Positions 19,315 to 27,478 of a stretch of 64,000 nucleotides of DNA are shown here, in pieces. This DNA is from Salmonella enterica subsp. arizonae (lineage in GTDB: Bacteria > Pseudomonadota > Gammaproteobacteria > Enterobacterales > Enterobacteriaceae), in contig NZ_VXJW01000003.1 in assembly GCF_008692845.1 (NCBI RefSeq), positions 310,001-374,000 on the forward strand, given 5' to 3'. The translations under genes were made by a program, and so were the position numbers. The notes beneath the pieces are model-generated. The model was not told the origin of the DNA. It saw nothing but the letters and a program-made list of their open reading frames with translations, and ran no database searches. Every line of letters starts with the position of its first letter. Positions within the stretch are counted from its first letter, which is position 1.

Positions 19315-21459
19315 ATGAACGTTATTGCTATCATGAATCACATGGGCGTCTACTTTAAAGAAGAGCCTATTCGTGAACTGCATCGTGCACTGGAAGGTTT
19401 AAATTTCCGTATCGTCTATCCAAACGACCGAGAAGACCTGCTGAAGCTGATTGAAAATAACGCCCGCCTTTGCGGCGTCATTTTCGACTGGGATAAATAC
19501 AACCTTGAGCTTTGCGAAGAGATTAGCAAGCTGAACGAGTATATGCCGCTGTACGCCTTCGCCAACAGCTACTCTACGCTGGACGTCAGCCTCAACGATC
19601 TGAGAATGCAGGTTCGCTTCTTTGAATATGCGTTAGGTGCCGCCGCCGATATCGCAGCAAAAATTCGTCAGAATACCGATGAATACATCGACAATATCCT
19701 GCCGCCGCTGACAAAAGCGCTGTTTAAATATGTGCGTGAAGGGAAATATACCTTCTGTACGCCGGGCCACATGGGCGGGACCGCTTTCCAGAAAAGCCCG
19801 GTCGGCAGCATTTTTTATGATTTCTTCGGCCCGAACACGATGAAATCCGATATTTCGATTTCCGTTTCCGAACTGGGTTCGCTGCTGGACCACTCCGGCC
19901 CGCACAAAGAAGCAGAAGAGTATATCGCCCGCGTCTTTAACGCCGAACGTAGCTACATGGTGACGAACGGCACCTCTACGGCGAACAAAATCGTCGGTAT
20001 GTACTCCGCGCCAGCAGGCAGCACGGTGCTGATTGACCGTAACTGCCATAAATCGCTGACCCATCTGATGATGATGAGCGACATTACGCCGATTTATTTC
20101 CGCCCAACCCGTAACGCCTACGGTATTCTCGGCGGTATTCCGCAAAGCGAGTTCCAGCACGCTACTATCGCCAAACGGGTAAAAGAGACGCCTAACGCAA
20201 CCTGGCCGGTCCATGCTGTTATTACTAATTCGACCTATGACGGTCTGTTATATAACACTGACTACATCAAGAAAACTCTGGATGTGAAGTCCATTCACTT
20301 TGACTCAGCCTGGGTGCCTTATACCAATTTCTCCCCAATTTATGAGGGTAAATGCGGTATGAGCGGCGACCGTGTAGAAGGCAAAATTATTTATGAAACC
20401 CAGTCCACGCATAAACTGCTGGCGGCGTTTTCACAGGCATCCATGATTCATGTTAAAGGCGACATTAACGAAGAAACCTTTAACGAAGCCTACATGATGC
20501 ATACCACCACCTCTCCGCACTACGGTATCGTAGCGTCTACCGAAACCGCAGCGGCGATGATGAAAGGCAATGCGGGTAAACGCCTGATTAACGGCTCTAT
20601 TGAACGTGCGATTAAATTCCGTAAAGAAATTAAGCGCCTGAAAAGTGAATCCGACGGCTGGTTCTTTGACGTATGGCAGCCGGAACATATCGATGGGGCT
20701 GAGTGCTGGCCGCTGCGTTCGGATAGCGCATGGCATGGCTTCAAAAATATCGATAACGAACACATGTACCTCGACCCGATCAAAGTCACTATTCTGACGC
20801 CGGGGATGAAAAAAGACGGTACGATGGATGAATTCGGTATCCCGGCAAGCCTGGTCGCCAAATATCTTGATGAACGCGGCATCATTGTAGAAAAAACCGG
20901 CCCGTACAACCTGCTGTTCCTGTTCAGCATTGGTATCGATAAAACCAAAGCCTTGAGCCTGCTGCGCGCGCTCACTGAATTTAAACGCGCCTTTGACCTG
21001 AACCTGCGCGTCAAAAACATTCTGCCGGCACTGTACCGTGAAGCGCCTGAGTTTTATGAAAATATGCGAATTCAGGAACTGGCGCAGAATATTCATAAAC
21101 TGGTCGAACACCATAATCTGCCGGACTTAATGTACCGCGCGTTTGAAGTACTGCCGACAATGGTGATGACGCCGTATGCCGCGTTCCAGAAAGAGCTGCA
21201 TGGCGAAACGGAAGAGGTGTATCTTGAAGAGATGGTTGGACGCGTCAACGCCAACATGATCCTTCCTTACCCTCCGGGAGTACCGCTGGTGATGCCTGGT
21301 GAAATGATCACCGAGGAAAGCCGTCCGGTACTGGAATTCCTGCAAATGCTGTGCGAAATCGGCGCTCACTATCCGGGCTTCGAAACCGATATCCACGGCG
21401 CCTATCGTCAGGCAAACGGACGTTACACCGTTAAGGTGCTGAAAGAAAATACGAAATAA
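19315..21459 (+). CDS. cadA: Inducible lysine decarboxylase CadA
   Basis: PLP-dependent decarboxylase that converts lysine to cadaverine and CO2 in acid stress. It has 714 residues, against 715 in E. coli. The PLP lysine is Lys367 in ETQSTHKLLAAFSQ. The N-terminal wing domain, core and C-terminal domain are all complete. Cotranscribed with cadB; a strong terminator follows. Confidence 0.97.
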   Translation: MNVIAIMNHMGVYFKEEPIRELHRALEGLNFRIVYPNDREDLLKLIENNARLCGVIFDWDKYNLELCEEISKLNEYMPLYAFANSYSTLDVSLNDLRMQVRFFEYALGAAADIAAKIRQNTDEYIDNILPPLTKALFKYVREGKYTFCTPGHMGGTAFQKSPVGSIFYDFFGPNTMKSDISISVSELGSLLDHSGPHKEAEEYIARVFNAERSYMVTNGTSTANKIVGMYSAPAGSTVLIDRNCHKSLTHLMMMSDITPIYFRPTRNAYGILGGIPQSEFQHATIAKRVKETPNATWPVHAVITNSTYDGLLYNTDYIKKTLDVKSIHFDSAWVPYTNFSPIYEGKCGMSGDRVEGKIIYETQSTHKLLAAFSQASMIHVKGDINEETFNEAYMMHTTTSPHYGIVASTETAAAMMKGNAGKRLINGSIERAIKFRKEIKRLKSESDGWFFDVWQPEHIDGAECWPLRSDSAWHGFKNIDNEHMYLDPIKVTILTPGMKKDGTMDEFGIPASLVAKYLDERGIIVEKTGPYNLLFLFSIGIDKTKALSLLRALTEFKRAFDLNLRVKNILPALYREAPEFYENMRIQELAQNIHKLVEHHNLPDLMYRAFEVLPTMVMTPYAAFQKELHGETEEVYLEEMVGRVNANMILPYPPGVPLVMPGEMITEESRPVLEFLQMLCEIGAHYPGFETDIHGAYRQANGRYTVKVLKENTK

Positions 21460-21464
21460 GTACC

Positions 21465-21495
21465 AAAGGGAAGTGGCAAGCCACTTCCCTTTTTT
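21465..21495 (+). terminator. Terminator after cadA
   Basis: Stem aaagggaagtgg/ccacttcccttt with a 4-base loop and a T run, immediately after the cadA stop. It separates cadA from dtpC, although some read-through is likely because dtpC has only a 20-base gap after it. Confidence 0.9.
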
Positions 21496-21514
21496 CACGC
21501 AGCAAGGAGACTTT

Positions 21515-22975
21515 ATGAAAACACCCTCACAACCGCGCGCGATTTTTTACATCGTGGCGATTCAAATTTGGGAATACTTCAGCTTTTACGGCATGCGTGC
21601 CTTACTCATCCTTTATCTTACCCACCAGCTTGGTTTTAATGACAGCCACGCGATCAACCTCTTCAGCGCCTACGCTTCTTTAGTTTACGTTACCCCTATT
21701 CTTGGCGGCTGGCTTGCCGACCGCCTGCTTGGCAACCGCGTGGCGGTTATCACCGGCGCCTTATTGATGACGCTGGGTCATGTGGTATTAGGCTTAGAAT
21801 CCGATTCAACCCTGAGTTTATATGCGGCGCTGGCAATTATTATCTGCGGCTACGGCTTGTTTAAATCCAATATTAGCTGTCTGCTGGGCGAACTTTACGC
21901 GCCTGATGATAGTCGCCGCGACGGGGGATTCTCGCTGCTTTACGCCGCCGGAAATATTGGTTCGATAGCCGCGCCGATCGCCTGTGGCCTGGCGGCGCAG
22001 TGGTACGGCTGGCATGTTGGCTTTGCGCTGGCGGGCGTGGGGATGTTCATCGGTCTGCTCATCTTTCTAAGCGGTCATCGTCACTTTCAACAGACGCGTG
22101 GCGTTAATCGACCGGCGTTGCGGGCGGTTAAATTCGCCCTTCCCACCTGGAGCTGGCTGGTATTGATGCTGTGTGTCGCGCCGGTATTCTTCACGCTCCT
22201 GCTGGAAAATAACTGGTCTGGCTATGTTCTGGCCATTGTCTGCGCCTTCGCGGCGCAGCTCATCGCCCGTATTATGGTTAAATTTCCTGAACACCGGCGC
22301 GCCTTGTGGCAAATCGTTCTGTTAATGATCACCGGCACCCTCTTCTGGGTTCTGGCGCAGCAGGGCGGAAGCTCAATCAGTTTATTCATCGACCGTTTTG
22401 TCAATCGCCAGTGGCTGCACATGACCGTCCCCACCGCGCTGTTCCAGTCGGTCAATGCGATTGCGGTGATGGCGGCGGGCGTGATGTTGGCGTGGCTGAG
22501 CAGCCCTAAGGAGAGCGCCCGCTCGGTGCTGCGCGTCTGGCTTAAATTTGCCGTGGGGCTGGCATTAATGGGCGGCGGTTTCATGCTGCTGGCGCTAAAT
22601 GCGCATCAGGCCCGGTTAGACGGGCAGGCATCAATGGGAATGATGATCGCAGGGCTGGCGATGATGGGCTTTGCGGAGCTATTTATTGATCCGGTCGCGA
22701 TGGCGCAAATTACCCGTCTCAACCTGCCGGGCGTCACGGGTGTATTGACGGGTATCTATATGCTGGCCACTGGCGCGGTCGCTAACTGGCTGGCTGGCGT
22801 CGTCGCGCAACAAACAACGGAGTCGCAAATTAGTGATACGGCGGTTGCCGCCTACGGACACTTTTTCTCGCAAATGGGAGAGTGGACGCTGAGTTGCGTG
22901 GCGCTGATCGTCGCCATTGCCGGTCTGAGATGGCTTTGCAATCGTACTACGTCGGCACTGCCGCAGGGCGATTAA
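21515..22975 (+). CDS. dtpC: Proton-dependent di/tripeptide transporter DtpC (YjdL)
   Basis: POT/PTR-family permease of 486 residues. The early WEYFSFYGMRALLILYLT carries the ExxER-like region; in this DtpC branch it reads EYFSFYG. FGLFKSN-type GYGLFKSNISCLLGELY and FIDRFVNR are further family marks. AAGGAGA precedes the ATG at 21515. In E. coli dtpC also follows cadBA, so the whole cad-dtpC block moved or was retained together. E. coli DtpC prefers lysine-containing dipeptides, which would suit a lysine-decarboxylase locus. Confidence 0.92.
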   Translation: MKTPSQPRAIFYIVAIQIWEYFSFYGMRALLILYLTHQLGFNDSHAINLFSAYASLVYVTPILGGWLADRLLGNRVAVITGALLMTLGHVVLGLESDSTLSLYAALAIIICGYGLFKSNISCLLGELYAPDDSRRDGGFSLLYAAGNIGSIAAPIACGLAAQWYGWHVGFALAGVGMFIGLLIFLSGHRHFQQTRGVNRPALRAVKFALPTWSWLVLMLCVAPVFFTLLLENNWSGYVLAIVCAFAAQLIARIMVKFPEHRRALWQIVLLMITGTLFWVLAQQGGSSISLFIDRFVNRQWLHMTVPTALFQSVNAIAVMAAGVMLAWLSSPKESARSVLRVWLKFAVGLALMGGGFMLLALNAHQARLDGQASMGMMIAGLAMMGFAELFIDPVAMAQITRLNLPGVTGVLTGIYMLATGAVANWLAGVVAQQTTESQISDTAVAAYGHFFSQMGEWTLSCVALIVAIAGLRWLCNRTTSALPQGD

Positions 22976-23023
22976 ACCGTTGTTCGCTGCCCACAGGGAG
23001 GTGACGGGCAGCGAATCGGCACA

Positions 23024-23398
<375 letters not shown>

Positions 23399-23438
23399 TT
23401 AAACGTAACATATTTCGCACTACTTTACGGCATGAAAA

Positions 23439-24776
23439 CTACTCTTTGAAATCATTCGCATCCAGTTCGTGACGGGAGAGTAGCTTGTAAAATTCCGTCC
23501 GGTTACGCCCCGCCATCCTTGCTGCATGTGTCACATTACCTTTGGTGATTTGCAGTAACTTACGCAGATAATTCAGCTCAAATTGATTCCGCGCTTCGGC
23601 AAAGGTTGGCAGCGCGGTGTTTTCACCTTCCAGCGCCTGCTCGACCAACGCATCGCTGATCACTGGCGAGGAGGTTAGCGCCACGCATTGCTCAATGACG
23701 TTGACCAGTTGGCGCACGTTTCCCGGCCAGCTTGCCGTCATCAGCCGCTTCATCGCATCGGTAGAAAAGGCGCGGACAAACGGTTTATGTCGCTGCGCCG
23801 ACTGCCTTAGCAGATGATTAGCCAACAGTGGAATATCCTCGGTACGCTCGGCCAGCGCCGGAATTTTCAGGCTGACCACATTCAGGCGATAGTACAAATC
23901 TTCACGAAACTCGCCCCTCGCCATCGCCTTCGGTAGATCGCGGTGCGTCGCGGAAATAATTCGCACGTCAATATCAATATCGCGATTGCTGCCCAGCGGC
24001 CTGACTTTGCGCTCCTGTAGCACCCGTAGCAACTTCACCTGCAACGGCGTGGGCATATCGCCAATTTCATCCAGAAACAGCGTGCCGCCTTCCGCCGCCT
24101 GGAACAACCCTTCACGATTGCTCACCGCGCCGGTAAAGGCGCCGCGCGCGTGGCCAAATAATTCGGATTCCAGTAACTGTTCCGGCAGCGCGCCGCAGTT
24201 AATGGCGACAAATGGCTTGTTACTACGCGGGCTGGCATTATGAATGGCCTGCGCAAAAATCTCTTTCCCGGTGCCGCTTTGTCCGTTAATCAGCACGCTG
24301 ACATCCGACTGCGCGACCATATGCGCCTGTTCAAGCAGCCGCAACATTAACGGACTACGGGTAACGATAGGTTTGCGCCAGCTATCGTCCGTCGCGGGAG
24401 CGGTCTGCTCCAGCGCTTCATCTATCGCTTTATATAACGCGTCTTTGTCGATCGGCTTCGTCAGAAAGCTGAATACGCCCTTCTGGGTAGCCGCCACCGC
24501 ATCCGGAATGGAACCGTGCGCCGTCAGGATGATAACCGGCATTCCCGGCTGTACTTTTTGAATTTCCGTGAACAGTTGCATACCGTCCATTTCATCCATG
24601 CGCAGGTCGCTTATCACCAGATCTACTTTTTCCCGATTTAGTATCCGTAGCCCTTCCTGGCCGCTCTCTGCGGTAACCACGCTGTATCCTTCGCTGGCCA
24701 GGCGCATACCGAGCAATTTCAGTAATCCGGGATCGTCATCGACCAACAGCAAGTGCGCCGGTTTACGGCTTATCAT
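23439..24776 (-). CDS. glrR: Response regulator GlrR (QseF)
   Basis: NtrC-type activator of sigma-54 promoters, known to drive glmY. Receiver domain 1-120 with phospho-acceptor Asp57 (VISDLRMDEMDGM); AAA+ domain with Walker A NGQSGTGKEI and the sigma-54 contact motif GAFTGA; C-terminal Fis-type helix-turn-helix (NVTHAARMAGRNRTEFYKLL). The start overlaps the qseG stop by four bases (ATGA). Its own target sites are found upstream of glmY in this window. Confidence 0.96.
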   Translation of the reverse strand: MISRKPAHLLLVDDDPGLLKLLGMRLASEGYSVVTAESGQEGLRILNREKVDLVISDLRMDEMDGMQLFTEIQKVQPGMPVIILTAHGSIPDAVAATQKGVFSFLTKPIDKDALYKAIDEALEQTAPATDDSWRKPIVTRSPLMLRLLEQAHMVAQSDVSVLINGQSGTGKEIFAQAIHNASPRSNKPFVAINCGALPEQLLESELFGHARGAFTGAVSNREGLFQAAEGGTLFLDEIGDMPTPLQVKLLRVLQERKVRPLGSNRDIDIDVRIISATHRDLPKAMARGEFREDLYYRLNVVSLKIPALAERTEDIPLLANHLLRQSAQRHKPFVRAFSTDAMKRLMTASWPGNVRQLVNVIEQCVALTSSPVISDALVEQALEGENTALPTFAEARNQFELNYLRKLLQITKGNVTHAARMAGRNRTEFYKLLSRHELDANDFKE

Positions 24777-25510
24777 GGCGTTACCTCATCTTGTGACGGC
24801 GCCGCGCCATCTTCAGACGTCGCGGGTTTATCATTGGTATGCGACGTATCGGCGTTGTAATTCTCTGCAGGTTTTCGTGTAGAAAGCTGGCGCTCGATAT
24901 CGGTTAAACTCTCCAGCTTACGGGTGGTAAGCTCAAGTTGCGTTTGCAAGGCCTGTTGCTGCTGACGCAGCGCATCCAGCTCGCTATCTGACGTTTGCTG
25001 GAGTTTGCTATAGCGCTGACGTTCGGCAGAAAGTGCTAATTGCAGCGCCTGGCCGTCATGCCAGATTTGGTAGACGGGCCGCACCTGAGCCGGTATTTGC
25101 GCGCTTAACGCCTCCAGACGGGACACTATGGCGCGGCGCTCCGGCGGCGTAATTTTAGCATCCGCCAGTAAGATTCCACGCCTGAAGGCCGTCTGCCAGT
25201 TATCATCGGTCAACGCGCGCGCCTCTGCGCGCGACTGAACCGGCATCAGACGTTCGGCGCAGTCAATCGCGCGTAGCCAGTAAAGCGGGTTAGTATCCAC
25301 CGACTGCCCGCGTAGCGACCAGATATCCGCGCACGCCGTCGGGAGATAATCCGCCAGTTGATAATGAGGGAGCTTGTCCTGCGCTGCGCTGCCGGGCCGT
25401 TGTTGTACGGTATAGGGAACACATGCGGCCAGCGCCAGACACGATATGCTCGCCGGTATTACCCACCGGAAAAGGCATCGTTTAATAGTTTGGACTAAAA
25501 CGTGTGGCAT
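24773..25510 (-). CDS. qseG: Outer-membrane lipoprotein QseG
   Basis: Lipoprotein that interacts with the GlrK sensor kinase. The N-terminus has a basic start, a hydrophobic stretch and the lipobox LALAAC, with Cys30 as the lipidated residue. The C-terminal half is a coiled coil (RYSKLQQTSDSELDALRQQQ). The frame is open further upstream into glrK; the ATG at 25510 (MPHVLVQTIKR) gives a proper signal peptide and has a nearby GGTGAG. The exact start is not certain. Confidence 0.88.
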   Translation of the reverse strand: MPHVLVQTIKRCLFRWVIPASISCLALAACVPYTVQQRPGSAAQDKLPHYQLADYLPTACADIWSLRGQSVDTNPLYWLRAIDCAERLMPVQSRAEARALTDDNWQTAFRRGILLADAKITPPERRAIVSRLEALSAQIPAQVRPVYQIWHDGQALQLALSAERQRYSKLQQTSDSELDALRQQQQALQTQLELTTRKLESLTDIERQLSTRKPAENYNADTSHTNDKPATSEDGAAPSQDEVTP

Positions 25511-25532
25511 ACTCACCAGGCTTAAATTCATA

Positions 25533-26975
25533 TTAGTGTTTGTCAGATGCAGGGAGCGGCAGCGAGATACGAAAACAGACTTCTTGCGCATTGGCATCAA
25601 CCAGGCGGATTTCTCCCTGCATTCGACGAATACAATCTCTGGCGATACTTAGTCCTAACCCACTGCCTTTTACCGCCCCTTTTCGCTGGTGACTTCCCTG
25701 GAAAAAAGGCTCAAAAATCATTTCGCTTTCCGTTTGCGGAATCGGCTCGCCGCTATTAATCACATCGATATAGACCATGGAGCCCTGGGAGCGACTACGA
25801 ATACAAATGTTACCGGATTCAGCGCCATAGTGCACAGCGTTAGAATAGAGATTATCCAGCACGCTCATCAGCAACATTGGCTCTGCTATGCATCTCTCGA
25901 CTTCCAGGTCGACATCGGTATGCATCATTTTAGCGCGGGCAGGTAAACTGTGGGCTGAAACCACCATATCCACAAGCGGCGCGATATCAACCGTTTCCAG
26001 CTCTGTGGCACTGTCCACCAGTTTCCGGTTGTAATCAAGCAATTGCTCGATCAATTTTTGTAAATTACGACTGCTGACATCCAGAATATCAACCACCTCT
26101 TTTTGCTCCGGCGTCAGCGGCCCAACCACCCGATCGGCCAGCAGCTCTGTCCCCTCGCGCATACTGGCCAGCGGGGTTTTCAGCTCATGAGACAGGTGAC
26201 GTAAAAACTGATGCCGCTGGGATTCCAGCCACGCCAGACGCTCACTCAGCCAGATAATGCGCTGCCCCACCGATCGTAATTCACGCGGACCGGTAAAGGT
26301 GACGGTATTCCCCAAAGAATGGCCTTCGCCCAGGCGATTAATCATCCGCTCAATTCCTTTCACCGGCCCGATAATCATGCGGGTAAAAAGCAGCACCATC
26401 GCCAGACTCACCAGAAATAGCACCAGCGCCTGCCAGCCGAAAAATTGTCCGCGCTCGGCGATCTCTTGTTGTAACTGCTGCCCGCGCGAGTAAACGACAG
26501 TACGCGTCGCCTGCACCATTTCCGTATTGGCGTTGGCAAAAGCCTCCAGGCGCGCGGCAGCCGCCGCTTCCGGGCCGCTATCTTTACACTGCAATTGCGC
26601 CAGCGCGTTTAAATCCTGGCGTAACGCCTGATACAGCTTATCATCCGGCAATACGCCCGCATGGGCGTCCAGCATATCGCTATAGCGCTTACGTTGGCTT
26701 TGATACACCTTTGCCAGCGTCGGATCGTCAAGCACGCAATACTGTCGGTAGCTTCGTTCCATCTCCAGCGCGACGTTGGTCATCGCCTCACTGCGTCGGG
26801 CATCAATAAGCGTGCTGCGGTTAGTCACCGCGGCCTGATCGCTTAACGCATTGAGGCTTTGCCACGCCTGCCAGGCCAGAACCAGCAACGGTAGCAGGAT
26901 CAGCAAAAAGGCCAGCATGACCAATTGTCGTAAAGATCGGGGGAAAACAGGCCAACGCTTCAACGTGTCGCTCAC
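25533..26975 (-). CDS. glrK: Sensor histidine kinase GlrK (QseE)
   Basis: Inner-membrane kinase that phosphorylates GlrR. It has two membrane helices (about residues 15-36 and 170-195) around a helical periplasmic domain, a HAMP region, the phospho-acceptor His263 in RHLSHELKTPL, and the N, G1 and G2 boxes (NLYSNAVHYG, GSGLGLSIARDC). 480 residues. With qseG and glrR it forms one operon. Confidence 0.95.
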   Translation of the reverse strand: MSDTLKRWPVFPRSLRQLVMLAFLLILLPLLVLAWQAWQSLNALSDQAAVTNRSTLIDARRSEAMTNVALEMERSYRQYCVLDDPTLAKVYQSQRKRYSDMLDAHAGVLPDDKLYQALRQDLNALAQLQCKDSGPEAAAAARLEAFANANTEMVQATRTVVYSRGQQLQQEIAERGQFFGWQALVLFLVSLAMVLLFTRMIIGPVKGIERMINRLGEGHSLGNTVTFTGPRELRSVGQRIIWLSERLAWLESQRHQFLRHLSHELKTPLASMREGTELLADRVVGPLTPEQKEVVDILDVSSRNLQKLIEQLLDYNRKLVDSATELETVDIAPLVDMVVSAHSLPARAKMMHTDVDLEVERCIAEPMLLMSVLDNLYSNAVHYGAESGNICIRSRSQGSMVYIDVINSGEPIPQTESEMIFEPFFQGSHQRKGAVKGSGLGLSIARDCIRRMQGEIRLVDANAQEVCFRISLPLPASDKH

Positions 26976-27021
26976 ATAAAAGAAGAATAAAAAAGATGCT
27001 AACCGAGGGGAGCGCCAGATA

Positions 27022-27206
27022 CAACAAAGCCGGGTTTAGCCCGGCTTTGTTGTGGAATAAGGCGGTGCCTAACTCGACGTTTCGCCCGGAGCTTGATAAA
27101 GCTACGCTATTATCAGAAGTTGGACGGCAGGCACCTTGTTGTGCGTCATTCGAAGTTTATGTAGCGCGTCCCTAAGGGGCTGACATAAGAAGGTGAATGA
27201 GCCACT
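27022..27206 (-). ncRNA. glmY: GlmY small RNA
   Basis: The minus strand reads AGTGGCTCATTCACC from 27206, the 5' end known for E. coli GlmY, followed by the conserved body (CTTCGGGACGTGCT-like loop region, GCACCGCCTTATTCC) and a terminator hairpin at 27022-27053 (caacaaagccggg/cccggctttgttg). GlmY is about 184 nucleotides and protects GlmZ from RapZ-directed cleavage, thereby raising GlmS. It sits between purL and glrK as in E. coli. Confidence 0.93.
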
Positions 27207-27217
27207 GGTTACTATTA

Positions 27218-27233
27218 TGCAGTAATTATGCCA
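27218..27233 (-). promoter_or_regulatory. Sigma-54 promoter of glmY
   Basis: Minus-strand TGGCATAATTACTGCA has the -24 GG and -12 GC elements with correct spacing, and lies 12 bases before the GlmY 5' end. A TATAAT-like CATAATAG overlaps it, matching the overlapping sigma-70/sigma-54 promoters described for E. coli glmY. Confidence 0.85.
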
Positions 27234-27322
27234 GTTTGCAAAACAATTCATTAACATGATGATTTTAATGTGTTTTACCACGTAATTTCACTCTGTTGCC
27301 AACGAACAAAATTTCAGCAACA

Positions 27323-27436
27323 TGTCTCCAGGAGACGACACTAAAAATCACCATCCTGATTGAAATTAAAAATCAATAAGTTAAACGTCTCCTTTTAGCG
27401 ACATCTCGCTTATGGTGGTGTCGGGGTTTCGCGACA
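27323..27436 (-). promoter_or_regulatory. GlrR activator sites and IHF site for glmY
   Basis: Three TGTC-N10-GACA-type GlrR sites lie upstream of the sigma-54 promoter: 27323-27340 (tgtc/gaca), 27386-27403 (cgtc/gaca, one mismatch) and 27419-27436 (tgtc/gaca). A perfect IHF consensus aatcaataagtta occupies 27371-27383, between sites one and two. Site three sits inside a hairpin-forming sequence just downstream of purL. Confidence 0.8.
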
Positions 27437-27478
27437 CCACAAGATACAGAATGGCAATACAAGCGCCTTAATCTGGAA

